This document shows, piece by piece, positions 1 through 12,100 of a stretch of 64,000 bases of DNA (positions within the stretch are counted from its first letter, which is position 1; each line of letters begins with the position of its first letter). A model generated the notes under the pieces. It had not been told where the DNA came from and did not search any database. It saw only the letters and a list, made by a program, of their open reading frames with translations. The position numbers and the translations under genes were made by a program. The stretch covers positions 65,539,740-65,603,739 of the forward strand of contig JALIGW010000001.1 in assembly GCA_023053685.1 (NCBI GenBank). Reading direction: 5' to 3'. Source of the stretch: Diadophis punctatus similis. Taxonomy: Eukaryota; Chordata; Lepidosauria; Squamata; Dipsadidae.

Positions 1-167
1 AGGGATGTTTTTTATTGGTAAGGAAGGGGGATCCCATGCACAAGTGCTTGGTCTCACCTTCCTCCTCACCAGATACAGGAGCTGTTTACAAGCTGAAGCC
101 GGACTTCCACTGTCAGGGTAACTGTTAGATTCAACTTGTGATTGTAAAATATCACATTTTCTTCCAG

Positions 168-3100
168 GACCCACAACAATTTGTATATGCCAGAGATGGT
201 GGCTAAATTGGGAGATACCTTTGCAAAGGCCTTTGATATGCTAGAAGTGGAGAAGAATGCCATCCTTGGTAAGTAGCTACTTCTTACAGGGAAGCCCAGA
301 GTGGAAGTGTTACTTGGTACAGGTATTCCTCGACTTACAATCATAATTGAGCCCCAAATTGCTGTTGCTAAGAGAGACAGTTAAGTGAGTTTTGCCCCAT
401 GTTATGACCTTTCTTGAGATAGTTGTTAAGTGAATCACTGCAGTTGTTAAATTAGTAGCACAGTTAAGTGTTACATTTAAATGAATCTGACTGCCCTATT
501 GACTCTGCTTGTCAGAAGGTCGTAAAAGGTGATCACATGAACCCTGGACACTGCAATTGTCACAAATATGAGTCAGGTGCCAAGCGGGCGAATTTTGATC
601 ACCTGACCATGGGGATGCTGAACAGTCGTAAGTGTGAAAAACAGTCATAAGTTAGATGTTTCAGTGCTGTTGTAACTTTGAACAGTCACTAAAGGAATGG
701 TTGTAGGTCGAGGACTATCTGTATTAGGCTGGGCCAAATTGGAGTAAATTATGGTCCAGTCAAACTAAAACCCAGAGCCTCTGATTTTCTTAGGTTTTGA
801 AGGAAACAAATTTCAGGTGGTCTGGCAAGGCAAATGTGACAAAAATGTGCCCCTCTCTTCCCCAACATTGCTCTCCTTGCTTTCAAGTGCAACACAACCA
901 AACTAATCCATATACATCTTCTCCGAGTCATCCAAGCACAGTTATCACATGCAGTAATGCCTCTCTTTAATGGGCCTTTTGAGGAAAGGAGACATCGATA
1001 GAAACTGAAAGTACATCATTTGTGATGTCAGCTTATAACCAGTGCAAAATACATCATTTGGGATGATATAGATCTCTTGCATGATGATATTAGTATACAA
1101 ATGACAAATTTATGCAAAAGAACTAAATATAATTTAGCAAAAATACCTCATTCAGACTACATTGTCCCTTATTTCAGCAGAGAACGTTCATATAGAAATG
1201 TCCATTGTATCTCATGTCCACTAAACAAGGTCCTGTTGAATCAAGGTTTTGCTGTACTTGACATGACCTTTACAGACTTTCGGAGTTTTTTTAGAATTCA
1301 AGTTTAAATCCTGACTTTGCCTTCCAAATTCAGCCTGAACTTGACTTCTCTAAACAGCTAGGAATTCAAATTCTTGCTTGCCGTTTTGTATTATATGTGG
1401 ATTTATACAGGAAGAGAGTTAGCAAATTTATAGTGGTTATCAAAACTGGAGAAACTGGTATAGCAAAATGGTGAGTCTTTGATCCATCTCTGCATGGACA
1501 ACAATGCCTACGATTCATCTTTGCAAGGACAACGTCTACTTGTTTTCTGTAGGGTCTCTTCTTGCAGATAGGACACTGACAGACTAGTACAGCTAATAGT
1601 CATGTCTGCCTCACTTTTGCCTTTAATGATCTCTACCCCAAGAACTTTGGAGGGATGTTCTTTCCTTTCAAACCAAAGCCAAACCCTCATATATTTACAG
1701 CTCTGTCTGGTCTGTAAATATATGAGAGCCAAAGCCCTCATATATTTACAGCTCTGTCTGGTTTTCTCAGGAGTGTTTCTATTTATCCTTGCCTACTAGC
1801 AAAATAATTTTACAGAGAAAACTGCTGAAGTCCACTTGCACCATACTCACATAAACTGCCTGCAGCAAATAAATGAACACTACCAACATGTGACTGATTT
1901 ATAACTTGCTTATCCCTAGTCAAAGTATTTTTTAAAATTGTGTTTATTCGGTCCCAGCTCCCCATCTGTTTTAACAAATAAGGTGGAAATTAAATAATTT
2001 GACTTGATCAGTCTTCAAAAAACTCAACACAAAAAAGTTTTCTTTCAAAATATTTATGGTATACCCATTACATTCTATTAAGCAAGTTAATTGTGTATGG
2101 GATAAGGATCTGAAACTACTTCTGTTTTGCAAATAATTTTTATTATATAAAGTTTATAATGCGGATAAGCCTGGAAAAATTTATTTACATTACACAAATA
2201 TTATGTCTGGAGGATACGTCTGCTCTATATTTATTTGGATTTCAGTGCATCATGAATTACATTAGTTTTCAAGCAGGTAGAAGTCTGCACGAGCATGATT
2301 ATAATTAGTTATTTTGTTAAAAAAATCATGAAAAAATATTGTTTTGTTTATAACTGCTCTCTGAAAGCATCACATTTTTACTTCCGTTTCAACTTTTAAA
2401 TTAAAAGCGTTCATGCTCCAAATTGACCTATTCCAGACATCCACAAGTAAATTTGTGCTTTTGGTAGCCAGAACTGCTCAGGTCACTGCCTGAGGAGATG
2501 AATCTCTCCACTGATAGTATTTTCCTCTTTTGTTAGGTCTCCCCCAGCCTTTGCTGGAACTTTATGATTCTCCTGTTTACAAAACAGTCTTGGAAAGGAT
2601 GCAGGGGTTCTTCTGTACACTATATGACAACTGGTAAGAAAATCATAGATTTTCCATAATACTATGTTACTACTTCACACGTGGGCTTTCTATTACTTTC
2701 CCACTATGGGACAAGGAAGATTTGACCCAGCTGGATTTATATGTTCTTGTAACTGATTGTTATAATGGCTATTTTAAAAAAAAGGAATGTAGATGGGCTA
2801 GATGGAAATTGGCCTGATCCAAAATGCCAATTTTATTTTGCGCAGATAAAGTACAAGGAAGCTTTTCAAAGCAGAGTACCTTTTGGCTCTTCTAGACTGT
2901 GCTTTTTGAATTGCAGTTTCCACATTCTGGGTAGTGCTGGCTCATCCATGCAGCAAGATTTCTATGTTGTTGAGGGTCTAGCAGCTGAGCTCCTCAACTC
3001 AGCCTTCATCAATCTGGACAATATTCCTGACTACAGACTCCGCCCTATGCTTCGTATCCTTTGTCTGCTTTTTATTTATAGTACTCCTTCCAAATTTGTT

Positions 3101-6100
3101 CTGATTTCCATACAATGTCCCAGCTTGAGTCTTGTTCTTAATTAGGACCCTTTCTTCTGCAACTGACCAGATCCATTATGGATCTAATTAGTAAAAAAAA
3201 AAACTAAAACCAACCTAGGTAGTAGTACAGGTAGTCCTCAATTTATGACTGCAATTGAGCCCAAAATTCCTTTTGCTGAGATGGTTGTTAAGTGAATTTT
3301 GCCCAATTTTTTTACCTTTCTTGCCATGGTGGTTAAGTGAATCACTGCAGCTGTTAAGTTAATCACACGGTTGTAAAGTGAATCTGGCTTCCCCATTGAC
3401 TTTGCTTGTTGGCAGGTCGTAAAAGATGATCACATGACCCCTGGGACACTGCAACTGTCACAAATATGAGTCGGTTGCCAGGCATCCGAATTTTGATCAC
3501 GTGACCGCGCCGATGCCACAATGGTTGTAAGTGTGAAAAATAGTCATGTCACTTTTTTTCAGTGCTGTTGTAACTTTGAACGGTCACTAAATGAACTGTT
3601 ACAAGTTGAGGACTACTTCTCTCAGAATAGAACATAAAGGTATATGCCTCCCAAGGTTTTTAAACAGTTTGAATAGCTCAGAATGAAGGCAGACATTTCT
3701 ATGATTCTAACACGATGCAGTTCGATTCTATGATTTCAACAGATGCAGATGTTCAGCGGGTATGTGATCCTATCCTACTGAACATCTGCATCCGTTGATC
3801 CAATGTTTTTCACTGTCCAAAAGGCAAAAGAGATCCCATTTAGATCAGACTTGTAGTCTACTAAGTCAAGCATGGTCTTGTTAGCTGTTTCACCCTACAC
3901 TTAAAATAATGTACTGGATTTTGTTACATGATGTCTCTAGTGGATGCCTCAGTGCATTGTAAAATCCTGATTTAGATTTCCAAATGAGATTTCTCTCATT
4001 CTTTCTTTGAGAATAGAATGTCTTTTGGGGTAGGGATGTTGGGGAAAAATCAGATTTATGAAAAATTCAGAGACGAGTGCATCTGCCTGTTCTGAGGTAT
4101 CTGGGAGCAAAATGATCAGTTCAAGAGCAGAAATTGCCATGACTGGATGAATCTTAATGGTTTTCCGTGGGGGAAATATAGATGTGTATTTGTGTGCTCC
4201 ACTTCTTTAACTAGTTTCATGCAAGGTGTTTTTGTGAAACCTTTGGTTATCTCCTGCCCACCTGAACACTACGAATCTTTGATCTGCCCTATACTTGGAC
4301 CACTGTTCACCTACCTACATATGGTAAGAACAAAATACTGTGTCTGAGAATACTGAAAGACAGAGTGAGTTTTTTGTGGTGAAATTTTGAAAATGCTGGA
4401 TTAATTAGTCAGAAAAAACCAAGATGACATCTGTTTTCAGTTTCCTTGTAGTTGTCATGGAGCTAATATGCTTGAAAGCATCCTTCTCTTAAGCAAAGGA
4501 TTTTGCTAGGTGTGATGTTGTGGCAAAATTCCTAGAGATTTTTGCATATGATTAGGAATGACCAAACCCAGTCACAGAATGCATACTCCCCATGTCTTTC
4601 TCTCGTGTTAATAGATTACTATTACTATTGCTCAAAGCTTTAGCTTATAGAAGCAGATTAATTTGGGATGCATTCCTTATTGATTTCTAATATTTTAGCT
4701 ATTGTTACCTCCTTATAGTATACTTGAGAGCTTTTGACAACCCAGAAACATACAGGGGGGGGGGGGAGTATTTAGTCAGCGACCAACTGTATAAGTTCTC
4801 CCACTTAAAAAGATGAGAGAGGCCTGTAATTGACATAGGTAGACCTCAACTATTAGAGACAAAATGAGAAAACAAATCCAGACAATCACATTGTCTGATT
4901 TGGAAAGAATTTATTTGCCAATTATGGTGGAAAAATGCAGCTGAGCAAGATTTTTTTCAAAGATTTCAGTGCTTTTTATAAGTCTTGTAAAGAGTAGAGC
5001 ATAACCAAAGGAGAATAAATTAGGTAACTTTGGTCACTGAATTCAATTTGATTTGTCACTGAGTTTGAAGTGGTTTGATGTAGAACATACAAAACTCCAA
5101 GTATATCATTGAAATCCTTTATGTCATGTTGATTTTTTTTTTGCCAGAGGCTGTCTCAGAAATGGCAAGTTATCAATCAGCGGAGTTTGATTTGGTAAGT
5201 CTAAGGCTTAAACAAGAGGAGAGGACTGCTCTTTGAAACTTACATTGTATTCTTTTTGTATTTTTTGTATTTTGTGCCTGAAGTAGCCTTTTCTGAAAGG
5301 GACAACTATGGTCATAAAGCAGTAAGGTTTCCTAAGACAAGAATAATGTCAGAGTAAAGTAGATAAACAAATTAAAAATATATACACTTTTGGCACTGGA
5401 CAGATGTTCTTGCACAAAGTACTCAAAACTAAGGTGGCATAATGCAGAAGCTTTTCCCTAATTATGTTCTGTCTAATCTCTGATTGTGGAACCCCAGAAG
5501 AAGATTTATCAACGCACTGACTTACCTGAACGACTCATTTGGAAGACGTTTGGTTACCTCATTCCCAAACTATTTAGAGCTTTTAAAGGTTTGAACCAGC
5601 TGTTGTGACCCAGCACCGCAACCCCCCAGAAACACACACACACAGTCGTTGGGAGGCAAACAAAAAGGTTCCTTTTACTAATAAAGTTTCTTAGCAAAAC
5701 TCAGAGGGTTTAGAAGTCCAAAACAACACAAACGGAAAGTCTCAAGGAATAAGGTTCTTTGGGTTACGTGAGGGTTAAATAGCACACAGACAAAAGTTCA
5801 AAGCAAGACTCATTAATTCTTCTCTTATCTGAACAACTTGGCTGGCTTCCCGGAATAAAGCTGGCAGAAGCTGGTGTCTTCGATAAGATTCCCAAACAGA
5901 CGTAGAAATGAAACTCTGGATATGCCGTGGTCATTGATTCGTTGTTCTCAGCAATCAGCACTAATTGCCCCGGCCTAATATAGGCACTGAAGGGCGTGGC
6001 CCAATTAGCCCTCACTGCTTCCTCCGATTGGACCGACGCTTACTCAGCCAATCCTGTCTTCTGGCTGCTCTGCGAGCTCTGGCATCCAGCATGGGTTCTT

Positions 6101-9100
6101 CATCTCCTGATGAAGAACTCTGCTGCGCAGGTGCAGAAGGTCCTGGGAGATCGTCCTGCTCTGGCACCGAGTCCTCATCACCAGCCGTCTCTGGTGCCAG
6201 GCACATAGGCTGGTACTGCTGCACCATGAGCGGCTCCACGTCCTCCGGATCCTCCAGACTCGGCGCCGGACGCGGCCAAGGCACAACACTATCCCTCACC
6301 GCAGGGCCCTTCCCCCGGGTCTGTCGGTCCGGATGCGGCCGGGACGGGAATTGAGTGTGGAAGGCCCGGACCAGATCCGGAGCATGAACGGCGGTCGCAT
6401 CCTCCCATGTGAAGTCTTCAGGGCCGTACCCCTTCCACTCAATGAGGTACTGGAACTGGCCCTTCATCCAGCGGGAATCCCGAATACTGGCAACTTCGTA
6501 TTCGGGTGGGTCAGTGGGAGTGCGGATCACTGGCTGAGGCGGAGCGGGAGGGCGGAGCGGACAGGCAGGACGTTCGGGAACAAGGAGGGACCGATGGAAG
6601 ACGGGGTGGATCCTGAGAGAGCGAGGCAACGTCAACCGGTAGGCCACGGGGTTAATGACCGCTTCCACCGGGAACGGACCCAGGAATCGGTGGTCAAGCT
6701 TGCGAGCTGGTCGGTCGGAGGGGAGATGCTTCGTGGACAGCCAGACGCGATCCCCGACCGCCAGAGGTGGAGTTGCTCGCCGGGAGCGGTCCGCGACCCT
6801 CTTGTAATCTTCCTTGGCTTTATTTAACGAGCGTTTGACCAGTTGGTGAATGGCCTGGAGCTCGGACAGGAATTCCTCCGCCACAGGAACAGGAGAGTCT
6901 AGGAGCGTGAGCGGGAAGAAACGGGGGTGGTAACCGAAGTTGGCGAGGAACGGAGAGGCGTGTGTGGAGGTGTGCTGAGAGTTGTTAAAAGCAAACTCGG
7001 CCACGGCAAGGTATTCCGCCCAGTTGTCCTGCTGCTGGTTGACAAAACAGCGCAGGTACTGTTCAAGGATGCCGATGACTTTTTCAGTGCCCCCATCAGT
7101 CTCTGGATGATGCGCTGACGAAAGGCAGACTTGGACCTCCAGGGCCGCCATCAGACCCTTCCAGAACTGGGCCGTGAACTGGGCTCCCCGATCCGACACG
7201 ACCCGATCCGGCAGACCGTGCAGACGGAAAACATGCTGGATAAACATGCGGGCCGTGGCGCGAGCTGTCGGCAACCCTCGACAGGGGATGAAATGTGCCA
7301 TTTTGGTCAGCATATCGACCACTACGAACACGGTCGTGAAGCCGGCGGACGGGGGCAAGTCCGTGAGGAAGTCCATAGAGACGGCCCCCCAGGGTCTCTC
7401 AGGCGTCGGCAAGGGCTGCAGCAGGCCCGGCGGCGCTCCAGGGGCGTACTTGGCCTGGCGACAGCGAACACAAGACGTCACATAGGCCTGGACGTCATCA
7501 CGGAGTCGGGGCCACCAAAAAGTCCGAGCCACCAGGTTCAGAGTCTTGAAAAGGCCGAAGTGACCAACCGCAGGGCTGTCGTGGCACTGCTGCAGGATCA
7601 GGCCACGGAGCGGACCGGCGGGAACGTAGAGCAGGTCCCGGAAACGGAGGAGGTCGTCCGAAAACGTCCAAGGGGACTCAGGCCCTATCTCCTGCCTCCG
7701 TTGTGCCGCGTAGGCGTCGTGTCGCTGCGCCTCCCGGATCTGTCCTCGGAGGTCCACGGGATCCTGGGTAGCTGCAAAGGACTCGACGGGCAGGACCGTC
7801 CGGGGTGGCAGCGGGTCCTGGGCTTGGGCGTATTCCGGCTTGCGGGACAGCGCGTCCGCCTGCTGATTCCGGCCGCTCAGGATGTACGTAATGCGAAAAT
7901 TGAAGCGGGAGAAAAAGAACGACCAGCGTATCTGGCGCTGGTTGAGCTTCCTGGCCGTCTGCAAGAACTCCAGGTTCTTGTGGTCTGTGCGCACCTCCAC
8001 TTGATGACGAGCCCCCTCGAGGTGGTGCCGCCAGGTCTCGAAAGCCGCCTTGATGGCCAGCAACTCCTTCTCCCAGATAGTATAATTGCGCTCCGACGAG
8101 GTTAATTTCCGTGAATAATAAGCGCAAGGGAAGAGCTGGCCGCCATCTTCCCGGGTCTGTAGCAAGACGGCGCCCACGGCAATGTCGGACGCGTCCGCCT
8201 CCACAACGAAAGGGCGGTGAGGGTCTGGGTGCTTGAGGATCGGCTCCTGCATGAAGGCATCTGTGAGGATCTTGAACGCCTCTTGTTCGGAATCGCCCCA
8301 CCGGAAAGGGACTTGTTTCTGCAGGAGTCGAGTGAGAGGCGCGGTCAGAGTGGCGAACCCTGGGATGAAGGTCCTATAATAATTTGCGAACCCCAGGAGT
8401 CGCTGAACATCCTTCACCCGGCGTGGGGGTTGCCAGGTTTTCAGGGCCACGACCTTGCCACGGTCCATGGCGATGCCTTCTGGCGAAATCCGATGGCCCA
8501 GGAAATCCACAGTCGTCTGAAAAAACTGGCATTTCTCTAATTTCGCGTATAGCTGGTGGTCTCTCAACCGCTGCAGGACTTGACGGATATGTTGGATATG
8601 GCTGCTCCGGGACGTGGAATAAATCATAATATCGTCCAGGTACACGACAACGAACTGGTCCAGCAAATCTCTAAAGATGTCGTTCATAAAATGCTGGAAC
8701 ACAGCCGGAGCGTTGGTCAAGCCGAACAGCATGACCGTATACTCAAAATGACCGTAGCGGGTCCCGAACGCCGTCTTCCACTCGTCCCCCTCACGAACAC
8801 GCACCAAATTGTAAGCGCCACGTAAGTCCAATTTGGTGAAGATGGTCGCCGAGCGGAGGCGTTCCATCAACTCCGGGATGACGGGCAACGGGTACCGGTT
8901 ACGCACTGTGATGGCGTTCAACTTGCGATAATCGCAGCACAGGCGCAAGTCCCCGGTTTTCTTCTTGACGAAGAGGACGGGGGCAGACAAGGGCGACGAG
9001 GAGGGTCGGATGAAACCCCTGGCCAGGTTTTTATCAATAAAGTCCCGCAGTGCGGCCAGTTCGGGTTCTGACATGGAGTAGAGGCGGCCCACAGGGAGCG

Positions 9101-12100
9101 GAGCGTTGGGAATCAGGTCCACAGGGCAATCGTAGGGCTGGTGCGGGGGCAACTGGTCCGCCTCCTTTTCGCTAAACACATCAGCGAAGTCTGCAAACTC
9201 AGCCAAGAGTGAAATGTCCGGAGGGTCAGGTACCGCGCCCGCGCAAACCTGGCGCGTATGGTCCACACACTGGAGACTCGGGAAGGCAATGAAGTTCTGG
9301 GACCATACAACCTGAGGGTCGTGGGTGCGCAGCCACGCCAGTCCGAGAACCAAAGGGAAATGGAGTCCCGACGTCACATAAAACTGGATGGCCTCCTCGT
9401 GCCGTCCAATGCAAAGGCGCACTGGCTGCGTGATGGCCTTAATCGGACCTGACAGCAACACCCGGCCATCGATTGTTTCCACCCTCATCGGCGGGTCCAC
9501 GGGGCACAGGGGAACGGCAAGATGCTGGGCGAACGCCTCGTCAATGAAATTGGTGGTTGCCCCGGAGTCCACCAAAGCGTGTGCGGAGACGCCGCGGTCC
9601 CGGTGGTCAATAAAGACCTTGGTGTCCAAGAGCAGATGCCGCGGAGGACCGGGATCCACATCAGCTGAGCCGGAGTCCTTCGGTGTGCATGCCCGACCCA
9701 GCGTCTCCGCTAGGCCGGGCGCTGGCCGTTTCCCGATGGCGATGGCTGGGACTGTGGAGCAGGACCAGAAGCGGTGGGCCCCCGACCCTTCCTAGGGCAC
9801 GAGCGAGCGAAATGGCCCGGGTCGCCGCAATACAAACACAACCCCCCTGCCCTGCGTCTGTCCTTTTCCGCGCCGGTCAAGCGGGGCTGAACAGCGCCAA
9901 GGTCCATAGGCTCGTCACGGGGAACCGGGGCCGACGGAAGTCCACGGGGAACAGGAGGTGCCTGAGCAGCGCGACGTGGAGCCGGAACAGCGGGGACGTC
10001 AGGTGGCGCAAGAGGCGCCGGAGCAGCACGGCGTGCATTCCTCGCTTGCAACCGGGCATCAATTTTCAAGCAGAGCCGCACCAGTTCTTGGGTGGTTGCA
10101 GGAATGTCCACGCGTGCCAGCTCATCCTGGATGCTGTCTGCCAAGCCCTCCTGGAAGGCATCCAACAACGCAGCCTCATTCCAGGCCGAGTCTTGGCTGA
10201 GGAGACGGAACTCACTGATGTACTGCCTGAGTGGTCTCCGGCCTTGCCTCAGCTGCCTTAATTGCCTGCACGCTGTCTGGGCCTTAATTGGGTCCGCGAA
10301 CATCTCCTCCAAATGAGTGCAGAAACGCCCAAAGTCCTGGAGGAGGGGACTGTTCTGGACCAGTAGAGGGGTGGCCCAACGTGCTGCATTTCCAGACAGC
10401 AGGCTAATTACAAACCCCACCTTGTCCCGGTTGTGGGGGAAATCCTCTGGCCTCAGAGACATGAACAGCTGGCACTGGCCCAGGAACGCCGGGAACATAG
10501 CCTCGTCACCATGGAACTTATCCGGCATGGCTATCGGGCAGCGTGTCCGTTGGGCTGGGGCCAACGCAGGAGCAGCTGCCAACTGATTTTGCTGCATTGT
10601 TAACTGAGCGTTCATGATTGCCAGCTGCTGCCGAAGTTGAGCATTCTCGTCCTGAAGCTGCTCCATGATGCAATCTGGGCTTGTGTGTGGTCAGTTTGGG
10701 CTGAGAACAAACTGTTGTGACCCAGCACCGCAACCCCCCAGAAACACACACACACAGTCGTTGGGAGGCAAACAAAAGGTTCCTTTTACTAATAAAGTTT
10801 CTTAGCAAAACTCAGAGGGTTTAGAAGTCCAAAACAACACAAACGGAAAGTCTCAAGGAATAAGGTTCTTTGGGTTACGTGAGGGTTAAATAGCACACAG
10901 ACAAAAGTTCAAAGCAAGACTCATTAATTCTTCTCTTATCTGAACAACTTGGCTGGCTTCCCGGAATAAAGCTGGCAGAAGCTGGTGTCTTCGATAAGAT
11001 TCCCAAACAGACGTAGAAATGAAACTCTGGATATGCCGTGGTCATTGATTCGTTGTTCTCAGCAATCAGCACTAATTGCCCCGGCCTAATATAGGCACTG
11101 AAGGGCGTGGCCCAATTAGCCCTCACTGCTTCCTCCGATTGGACCGACGCTTACTCAGCCAATCCTGTCTTCTGGCTGCTCTGCGAGCTCTGGCATCCAG
11201 CATGGGTTCTTCATCTCCTGATGAAGAACTCTGCTGCGCAGGTGCAGAAGGTCCTGGGAGATCGTCCTGCTCTGGCACCGAGTCCTCATCACCAGCCGTC
11301 TCTGGTGCCAGGCACATAGGCTGGTACTGCTGCACCATGAGCGGCTCCACGTCCTCCGGATCCTCCAGACTCGGCGCCGGACGCGGCCAAGGCACAACAC
11401 CAGCCCTCTGAATTGATTTAAAAACACCAGCATTTTTTTTAAAATGGAAAGGTTTGTTTCACTTGGTGGCTACTCCTAGACAACAACCTACCTGTCAGTT
11501 AAATTTGGACAAGTTGAATTTTTTAAAAAATACAAAAATATTTTATGCCACAGATGCTGCCCATATTATATCCCAAAGCTATGATCCTGATCCTATTGCA
11601 ATCTCATTTAGAACAGGCTGGGCATCACTATATGGATCAAATGAACCATCTTTCATTAATATTTTAGTCTTGGTAATACGATAATAGTCAGCAACTGTTG
11701 TGCCTCTCAGGTTTCTGTTGCTATCCTAAAATCTGTTTCCTTTATTATTCAACAGTGATGAAGATACAGTAGATGACAATTCAGAATCTCAAGAGATGTT
11801 GGAAGAGCAGCTGGTTAGACTGCTCACCCGAGAAGTTATGGATCTAATTGGTGGGTGAAATGAGAAATATATGGACACATCTCCCTAAGCAGGAGGAATG
11901 CTATTAGTAGTTTTTACAGGAATTTAGATATTACAATACTTGACAGCTACCGGATTACCTAAGTATTCACTATTTTTCTTTTATTTTCAAAAATGCTCTT
12001 GTTCGTCTTATCAAGATGTTCCTTTATCAGCGGTAGGTTAATAAGATAGGCCTAATTATTTTCAATCATTGTTCTTGGATGTTGATCTCCAGGATGAAAA

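Larger units (their letters stand above)
5596..11404 (-). mobile_element. Complete Sushi-type (Ty3/Gypsy chromovirus) LTR retrotransposon, antisense in an XPO5 intron
   Basis: A 5.8-kb element (5601-11399) is flanked by the 5-bp target duplication CCAGC (5596-5600 and 11400-11404). Its LTRs are 688 and 687 bp, begin TGTTGTG and end CACAACA, and differed by a single A in a homopolymer when I read them side by side. Reading leftward on the minus strand, the order is 5' LTR, primer site, gag, frameshift site, pol (protease, reverse transcriptase, RNase H, integrase, chromodomain) and 3' LTR. Both frames are open. Intact LTRs, a target duplication and intact frames mean a recent insertion that could still be autonomous. 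It is unrelated in base composition to the AT-rich intron around it. The chromodomain, the one-finger gag and the frameshift heptamer place it in the Sushi group, the source of the domesticated mammalian genes PEG10 and the RTL family. Confidence 0.95.

Noticed and set aside
2765..3145. 126-codon frame around an XPO5 exon
   Set aside because: Only 2917-3053 is exon. The rest is intron that happens to be open.
5500..5595. Extra XPO5 exon ([13 protein letters not shown] frame)
   Set aside because: No matching segment in exportin-5 as I know it, and exon 5148-5194 joins exon 11756-11850 in perfect phase.
7131..8105. Long plus-strand frames across the pol region
   Set aside because: Shadow frames opposite pol caused by its high GC content.
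9710..10666. Domesticated PEG10/RTL-like host gene
   Set aside because: Intact flanking LTRs, a target duplication and a full pol show an ordinary recent retrotransposon.
11123..11395. Separate small gene in the 5' LTR
   Set aside because: It is the LTR copy of the pol C terminus without a start codon.
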